Part shown: in pieces, positions 5,783-10,353 of the stretch | Numbering within the stretch: the stretch's first letter is position 1 | Layout of the letters: each line of letters starts with the position of its first letter | DNA from: Flavipsychrobacter stenotrophus | GTDB lineage: Bacteria; Bacteroidota; Bacteroidia; Chitinophagales; Chitinophagaceae | Reading direction: 5' to 3' | DNA length: 10,353 nucleotides | Assembly (NCBI GenBank): GCA_947372365.1 | Contig: CANBTK010000031.1 | Span: 1 to 10,353, forward strand | Notes under the pieces: model-generated | What the model was told of the DNA's origin: nothing | What the model saw: the letters and a program-made list of their open reading frames with translations, nothing else | Database searches by the model: none | Position numbers and translations under genes: made by a program

Positions 5783-7471
5783 ATGAAAGACTTCAAAAAT
5801 GCAATTATAGAGTGCGTGCCTAATTTCAGCGAAGGGGTGAATATGGATATCATTAAGCAGATAACCAATGAAATAGAATCGGTGAAAGGGGTGCAGCTGC
5901 TGGATGTAGACCCGGGTAAAGCTACCAACCGAACCGTAGTCACCTTTGTAGGCAACCCTCATGTAGTTATTGAAGCCGCATTCCTGGCCATTAAAAAGGC
6001 AGGGGAACTCATTGATATGCGCAACCATAAGGGCGAGCATCCTCGCATGGGCGCTACCGATGTTTGCCCGTTGATACCTATTTCGGGTATTACTATGGAA
6101 GAAGCAGTTGTATTTGCCAACCTGCTGGGTAAAAGGGTAGGCGAGGAGCTGGGTATCCCTGTTTACCTGTACGAGTACGCAGCTATTGCATCTTACAAAA
6201 CCAACCTTGCTGAAATAAGGAGTGGTGAGTACGAAGGCTTTGCCACCAAAATATTGAAGCCGGAATGGAAGCCCGACTACGGCGAAGCTAAATTTAACGA
6301 AAAGAGCGGCGCTACCGTTATAGGTGTGCGCGATTTCTTAATTGCATACAATGTTAACCTCAATACTACCAGCACCCGCCGTGCCAATTCAGTAGCCTTC
6401 GATATCCGCGAAAAAGGCCGCCAGAAGAAAGATGCTGCAGGAAAAGCAGTAAAAGATGCACAGGGCGAAGCAGTATGGGAACCAGGCTTATTAAAGTCAG
6501 TAAAAGCCATCGGTTGGTTTATTGAAGAATATGGGATTGCCCAGATTTCTATGAACCTTACGAATGCGGCTGTGACCCCGCTGCATGTGGCTTTCGATAC
6601 CTCTTGCGAGCGCGCAACAGCCCGTGGCATGAGGGTGACTGGTAGCGAACTGGTTGGCCTTGTGCCGCTGGATGCTATACTGGAAGCCGGTAAATATTTT
6701 TTACGTAAACAACAGCGTAGTGTAGGCGTGAGCGAAGCGGAACTGATAAAGATTGCTGTAAAGTCAATGGGATTGGATGAATTAGGCCCGTTCGACCCAC
6801 AGAAGAAAATAATAGAATACAGGCTTAGGGATGCTAACATCAAAAAGCTGGTGAGCATGACGGTTGCCGGTTTCGCTGAAGAAACAGCCAGCGAATCGCC
6901 TGCGCCGGGTGGTGGCTCTATCTCTGCTTATTGCGGCGCTTTGGGTGCTGCATTGGCAACCATGGTGGCCAACCTTTCATCGCACAAAAAAGGCTGGGAC
7001 AGCCGCTGGGAAGAATTCTCTAACCATGCCGAGCAAGGCCAGTCGCTGATGAGCGAGTTATTGGATTTGGTTGATGAAGATACCAACGCCTTCAACATGA
7101 TTATGTCGGCATTTGGCTTGCCAAAAGGCAATGATGCTGAAAAAGAATCCCGTAAAGCAGCTATTGAAGCGGCTACTATTTATGCCATAAAAGTACCTTT
7201 CCGTAGTATGGAATTGTCGTTCAATTCGTTTGATCTGATACATGCCATGGCGGATAAGGGCAACCCCAACAGCGTGAGTGACGCAGGCGTTGGCGCTCTG
7301 TGCGCAAGGGCAGCGGTAAAAGGCTGCTACCTCAATATCAAGATAAATGCCCAGGGCCTTGCAGAACACCCAGAGGTAAAACCATTGCTGGAAAGGGCTG
7401 AAGCCATGAACACGGAAGCCGATACCAAAGAGCAAGAAATCTGGAAGCTGGTACTCAGTAAAATAAAATAA
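5783..7471 (+). CDS. ftcD: Glutamate formimidoyltransferase / formimidotetrahydrofolate cyclodeaminase
   Basis: A 562-residue cytosolic bifunctional enzyme of histidine degradation. It moves the formimino group from N-formimino-L-glutamate to tetrahydrofolate, then deaminates 5-formimino-THF to 5,10-methenyl-THF and ammonia. The N-terminal formiminotransferase part spans about 6-335 and opens with IECVPNFSEG. It carries the HKGEHPRMGATDVCP block, in which H86 aligns with the catalytic His82 of the mammalian enzyme. The cyclodeaminase domain covers about 356-555 with the glycine-rich SPAPGGGS motif at 372-379. The length is close to the usual two-domain form. An insert at about 211-235, rich in K, D, A and G, contains a two-copy octapeptide repeat. 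The start at 5783 is preferred because homology begins within ten residues and the promoter sits just upstream. No hutH, hutU or hutI is adjacent, so it appears to be a single-gene transcript closed by the terminator at 7530. Confidence 0.95.
   Translation: MKDFKNAIIECVPNFSEGVNMDIIKQITNEIESVKGVQLLDVDPGKATNRTVVTFVGNPHVVIEAAFLAIKKAGELIDMRNHKGEHPRMGATDVCPLIPISGITMEEAVVFANLLGKRVGEELGIPVYLYEYAAIASYKTNLAEIRSGEYEGFATKILKPEWKPDYGEAKFNEKSGATVIGVRDFLIAYNVNLNTTSTRRANSVAFDIREKGRQKKDAAGKAVKDAQGEAVWEPGLLKSVKAIGWFIEEYGIAQISMNLTNAAVTPLHVAFDTSCERATARGMRVTGSELVGLVPLDAILEAGKYFLRKQQRSVGVSEAELIKIAVKSMGLDELGPFDPQKKIIEYRLRDANIKKLVSMTVAGFAEETASESPAPGGGSISAYCGALGAALATMVANLSSHKKGWDSRWEEFSNHAEQGQSLMSELLDLVDEDTNAFNMIMSAFGLPKGNDAEKESRKAAIEAATIYAIKVPFRSMELSFNSFDLIHAMADKGNPNSVSDAGVGALCARAAVKGCYLNIKINAQGLAEHPEVKPLLERAEAMNTEADTKEQEIWKLVLSKIK
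6428..6475 (+). repeat. Tandem 24-bp duplication inside ftcD
   Basis: Two adjacent 24-bp units (18 of 24 bases identical) encode KDAAGKAV and KDAQGEAV, residues 216-231. They lie in a charged insert of the formiminotransferase part that the mammalian enzyme lacks, probably a surface loop. Confidence 0.7.
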
Positions 7472-7529
7472 GGGGTTACCTAACGCGAAGGCACAGGCAA
7501 TTTTATAAAGGCTAATATTCAAGACGCAC

Positions 7530-7566
7530 AAGGTGCAACCGTAATTGGTTGCGCCTTTCGTTTTTT
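7530..7566 (+). terminator. Rho-independent terminator of ftcD
   Basis: An 11-bp stem pairs 7530-7540 with 7547-7557, with one G-T wobble and a 6-nt loop. Three bases later comes a run of six T's (7561-7566). It lies about 58 bp after the ftcD stop and is correctly oriented. Confidence 0.88.
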
Positions 7567-7568
7567 AA

Positions 7569-7603
7569 TAAAAATGCCTTTGCGCGAAACTATTGCAACG
7601 CAT
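7569..7603 (-). terminator. Possible terminator of gldD
   Basis: On the minus strand an eight-pair hairpin (7574-7577 with 7600-7603, and 7580-7583 with 7595-7598, split by a small internal loop) runs into a T-rich tract (plus-strand A's at 7569-7574). It starts about 19 bp after the gldD stop. The imperfect stem makes this tentative, but it would complete back-to-back termination of two convergent genes. Confidence 0.42.
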
Positions 7604-7621
7604 ATACAGCGAACGCACATG

Positions 7622-8212
7622 TTACCTGAATTTTAAAGACATCAGGAAGTGGGTGATATCTTTTTCTATGAAATCGGTGGCAGGTTTCAGCGAATCGGCA
7701 TTAGGTGCCACATCAAAATACAAAGCGCCGCGCACAAAATTCTTAACCGAATCGGTTGCCGTAAACTGGTATTTACTGGCTGCATTACCGCCTACAATAT
7801 ACAATATGCCATAAACCCCGTTTTGGCTATGGTAGGCCATCTGGTCAATATAGTCAGCCTTTTTGGTATGGAAGTTGGAGAAATTGTACGAATCCTCCAC
7901 CATTTTTGCAAAAGCCTGGTGGTTTTCTATGCGCTTGTAAGTGAGGTTGATGATGCCATAAAGTGTGGTAAAGTTGATGTTGAGCCAATACGGATTGTCG
8001 GCCTTCTCCTTAAAAAAAGCGGTATCCTTTTCTATTTTGGCATAGGTAGGGTATTCAAAAGTATAGGGGTAGCCAGGCTCGTCAAACAGTTGATATTCAT
8101 GCTTCAACGGTGTGTCAATGCGGAAATACCCAACCGGCTTAGGCGCAAAAGTTTCCGGCCGGCAGGACACAATGCAGCAAACAGATAAAATTAAAAACAG
8201 GTATTTATACAT
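7622..8212 (-). CDS. gldD: Gliding motility lipoprotein GldD
   Basis: A 196-residue predicted lipoprotein. The N-terminus is a short signal ending in lipobox I14-V-S-C17, so Cys17 should be lipidated after signal peptidase II cleavage. The mature start, RPETFAPKPVGYFRID, followed by YQLF, PYTFEYPTYA and YWLNINF, matches the GldD family. The family is known from Flavobacterium, where gldD mutants lose gliding and chitin use, phenotypes linked to the motility and T9SS machinery. Its exact biochemical task is not established. The length is normal for the family and there is no sign of damage. It diverges from rel with a 124-bp gap and converges on ftcD. gldE, a common neighbour of gldD elsewhere, is not in this window. 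With three T9SS-tailed proteins nearby, it supports a T9SS-equipped host. GldD in non-gliding species is also common, so motility itself cannot be concluded. Confidence 0.9.
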   Translation of the reverse strand: MYKYLFLILSVCCIVSCRPETFAPKPVGYFRIDTPLKHEYQLFDEPGYPYTFEYPTYAKIEKDTAFFKEKADNPYWLNINFTTLYGIINLTYKRIENHQAFAKMVEDSYNFSNFHTKKADYIDQMAYHSQNGVYGILYIVGGNAASKYQFTATDSVKNFVRGALYFDVAPNADSLKPATDFIEKDITHFLMSLKFR

Positions 8213-8217
8213 GGCGC

Positions 8218-8225
8218 CAAAACTA
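8218..8225 (-). promoter_or_regulatory. -7 box (TAGTTTTG) directly before gldD
   Basis: On the minus strand TAGTTTTG matches TAnnTTTG perfectly and ends only 5 nt before the gldD ATG. No clear TTG is found at the -33 position. If used, the mRNA would begin at or within a few bases of the start codon. Confidence 0.42.
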
Positions 8226-8336
8226 AGAAAAATACCTTTAAAATGGGGTTATAATGGTATTTATCGGTAAATTAGCAATTGATATTCCGGCAAAGCCTTT
8301 TTGGGTATTGCCATTCCAAACTCAGGCTCATAAATT

Positions 8337-10353
8337 ATGCAGGACGGTTCTATAGAAGTTTATAATAAGACAGACGAGGAAGAGAAAAAAATTATACTGC
8401 GCGAATACCGTGCTTTACTCAAAGGGCTAAAGCAAAGTATAAAGAAGGGCGACAAGGCGATGCTCAGGCATGCTTTCGAAATGTCGGTTGAAGCACACAA
8501 ATACATGCGCCGCAAATCGGGCGAGCCTTATATATTGCACCCTTTGGCTGTAGCTAAGATAGTGGTTGAAGAGATAGGCCTGGGTGTTACCTCTGCAATA
8601 TGCGCATTGCTGCACGACACAGTTGAGGATACCGAAATTTCGCTGGAGGATATAGAGCGCGAGTTCAATAAGCCAATAGCCAAGATAATAGACGGGCTAA
8701 CCAAAATATCGAACGTTGTAGATATAAAAGGCGATACTACATTACAGGCCGAAAACTTCCGCAAAATACTTTTAACGCTGGTTGATGACCCCAGGGTTAT
8801 ATTAATAAAGCTGGCTGACAGGCTGCACAATATGCGCACCCTGGAAAGCATGAACCGCGAAAAGCAACTCAAAATTGCGTCGGAGACCACCTATATCTAT
8901 TCGCCATTAGCGCATAGGCTGGGCCTTTATGAGATTAAGTCTGAAATGGAAGACCTCGCCATGAAGTATACCCAGCCGGATACCTATACGGAAATAGCAC
9001 AAAGCCTTAAGGAAACGAAAAGGGACAGGACGCGTTACATTAATGAATTTATAAAGCCGCTAAAAGAGATACTCACAGCTAACGGGCTGGAATTTGAAAT
9101 ATATGGCCGGCCGAAGGCCATACACTCCATTTATAGTAAAATGCGTACCAAGAGTGTCACCTTCGACGAGGTGTACGACCTTTTTGCTATACGTATAATA
9201 CTGAAATCGCCACTGGAGCGAGAGAAGGAAGACTGCTGGAAAGCCTATTCGGTGGTGACCGATATTTACCACCCCAGCACGGAGCGCCTGCGCGACTGGA
9301 TAAGTGTACCCAAGGGTAACGGTTACGAGGCCCTGCACACTACCGTTATGGGCCCAGGGGGTAAGTGGGTTGAGGTGCAGATACGGTCGGACCGTATGAA
9401 CGAGATTGCCGAAAAAGGCCTTGCCGCTCACTGGAAGTATAAGGAAGGGGCAGTGACAGCGCAAGAGAGCAAACTGGATAGCTTCCTGGAGCACCTGCGC
9501 GAAATACTGGCTAACCCCGATACGGATACTATTGATTTCATACAGGATTTTAAGCTCGATTTATTTACCGAGGAAATATACATTTATACGCCTAAGGGCG
9601 ATATGCGGGTGCTGCCTAAAGGCGCTACTACGCTTGATTTTGCCTTCGATATACACAGCGAACTTGGCATGAAGTCAATAGGCGCTAAAGTGAATTATAA
9701 ACTGGTGCCACTTAGCTACCAGCTTCACAGCGGCGACCAGGTGGAAGTAATTACTTCCTCCAAGCAAAAGCCATCGGAAGACTGGCTGCAGTTTTTGATA
9801 ACGGCTAAGGCCAAATCGAAAGTGAAGAGCTATATAAAGGAAGGGCGCAGGAAGGTGGCAGAGCAGGGCAAGGAAACGCTCAAAAATAAGCTCACGCAGA
9901 TGCACGCCCATATGTCCCATTTTAACCTGAATGAGATTTGTGCGCACTTTAAAATATCCACCCACCTGGAACTGTATTATGCTATTGCAACGGGGGCTAT
10001 TGACCTTAGGGAATTAAAGGACTTCACCCCGCATGGCGAAAAATTGCTGCACCCCGCCAGGGATGCCAAAAATGAGGCTAAAAACCTGCTGAGCGAAGGC
10101 GAGGCCCAAAAGATTTTGCCAGCCAAGGGCGAATCGGTAATACTGGGCGAGGCTACCGATAAAATTGTTTATAAATTGGCCTTGTGTTGCCAGCCCATAC
10201 CCGGTGACAATGTGTTTGGGTTCAGTACAGCAGGGGAGGGGCTTACCATTCACCGCACAGATTGCCCTAACGCTGCCAAGCTACTAGCTAACTATGGGCA
10301 CAGGATTATTAAAACCAAATGGGCGAAGAATAAGGAAATTTCTTTCCTTGCCG
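8337..10353 (+). CDS. rel: Bifunctional (p)ppGpp synthetase/hydrolase, RelA/SpoT family (3' end cut)
   Basis: The first 672 codons of a long RSH enzyme that makes and degrades the alarmone (p)ppGpp in the cytosol. The HD hydrolase domain shows YILHPLAVA, HDTVEDT (H93, D94) and ADRLHNM (D161), all intact. The synthetase domain has GRPKAIHSIYSKM (from 257), YDLFAIRI (D281), GNGYEALHTTV (327) and VEVQIR (E346). The charged loop reads RLRD (317-320), where bifunctional enzymes usually have RxKD and synthesis-only RelA has ExDD. The enzyme is therefore probably bifunctional. A TGS domain lies at about 413-474 (IYIYTPKGDMRVLPKGAT). Next comes a helical region, then the zinc-finger-type motif LCCQPIPGD (C617, C618) with HRTDC (C643). 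The C-terminal ACT domain lies beyond the window; full-length relatives have about 730-750 residues. An in-frame TAA at 8331-8333 fixes the first possible start at 8337. No clear TAnnTTTG promoter is seen; TACCTTTA at 8233-8240 is the best partial match. Confidence 0.96.
   Translation, partial: MQDGSIEVYNKTDEEEKKIILREYRALLKGLKQSIKKGDKAMLRHAFEMSVEAHKYMRRKSGEPYILHPLAVAKIVVEEIGLGVTSAICALLHDTVEDTEISLEDIEREFNKPIAKIIDGLTKISNVVDIKGDTTLQAENFRKILLTLVDDPRVILIKLADRLHNMRTLESMNREKQLKIASETTYIYSPLAHRLGLYEIKSEMEDLAMKYTQPDTYTEIAQSLKETKRDRTRYINEFIKPLKEILTANGLEFEIYGRPKAIHSIYSKMRTKSVTFDEVYDLFAIRIILKSPLEREKEDCWKAYSVVTDIYHPSTERLRDWISVPKGNGYEALHTTVMGPGGKWVEVQIRSDRMNEIAEKGLAAHWKYKEGAVTAQESKLDSFLEHLREILANPDTDTIDFIQDFKLDLFTEEIYIYTPKGDMRVLPKGATTLDFAFDIHSELGMKSIGAKVNYKLVPLSYQLHSGDQVEVITSSKQKPSEDWLQFLITAKAKSKVKSYIKEGRRKVAEQGKETLKNKLTQMHAHMSHFNLNEICAHFKISTHLELYYAIATGAIDLRELKDFTPHGEKLLHPARDAKNEAKNLLSEGEAQKILPAKGESVILGEATDKIVYKLALCCQPIPGDNVFGFSTAGEGLTIHRTDCPNAAKLLANYGHRIIKTKWAKNKEISFLA

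Noticed and set aside
6277..6858. 193-codon minus-strand frame inside ftcD
   Set aside because: It is antisense to strongly conserved FtcD sequence; the composition is typical of a shadow frame.
7649..8188. 179-codon plus-strand frame opposite gldD
   Set aside because: GldD on the other strand has a lipobox and family motifs; this frame has none and no promoter.
8250..8262. TATAAT-like sequence between gldD and rel as a promoter
   Set aside because: The primary Bacteroidota sigma factor uses TAnnTTTG with TTG, and no suitable upstream element accompanies this AT-rich match.
8284..8305. GGCAAAGCC plus T-run before rel as an attenuator
   Set aside because: The stem is only 3 bp, too weak to act as a terminator.
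8427..10253. Several minus-strand open frames opposite rel
   Set aside because: The plus strand encodes the full set of RSH motifs continuously; these frames are shadows.

Overview
The window reads as chromosomal DNA of a Bacteroidota bacterium. Four observations support this. Three secreted proteins end in the type IX secretion system (T9SS) C-terminal sorting domain. A gldD gliding-motility lipoprotein gene is present. Promoters fit the Bacteroidota pattern TTG-N(~18-21)-TAnnTTTG, and gene starts lack Shine-Dalgarno sequences. The FtcD and Rel proteins also look like Bacteroidota versions. A Chitinophagales or Sphingobacteriales-like source is my guess from sequence style only.

Left part (1-5480): about 700 bp without a convincing gene holds an orphan terminator. 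Then come three large minus-strand paralogues (702-2039, 2334-3689, 3903-5480). Each has a signal peptide, exactly six 54-56-residue NHL-type repeats (a predicted six-bladed beta-propeller) and a T9SS tail. The third adds an Ig-like (BIG2-type) domain between propeller and tail. A strong hairpin terminator between the first and second, and gaps of about 210-295 bp, suggest three separate transcripts rather than one operon.

Middle (5481-7620): a divergent intergenic region carries promoters for both directions and an exact 8-bp-period array of five AATT octamers. It is followed by ftcD, a two-domain formimidoyltransferase/cyclodeaminase of histidine degradation, read to the right. No other hut gene is in the window. 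A strong terminator follows, and a second hairpin serves the convergent gldD.

Right part (7622-10353): gldD (minus) and a divergent rel/spoT gene (plus), cut by the window end before its ACT domain.

Functional links: GldD is associated with gliding motility and the T9SS, and the three NHL proteins look like T9SS cargo, so these four plausibly serve the cell surface. FtcD and Rel are metabolic or stress housekeeping genes. I see no defence system, CRISPR array, transposon or tRNA. The most unusual content is the tandem propeller family and a few small intergenic signals.
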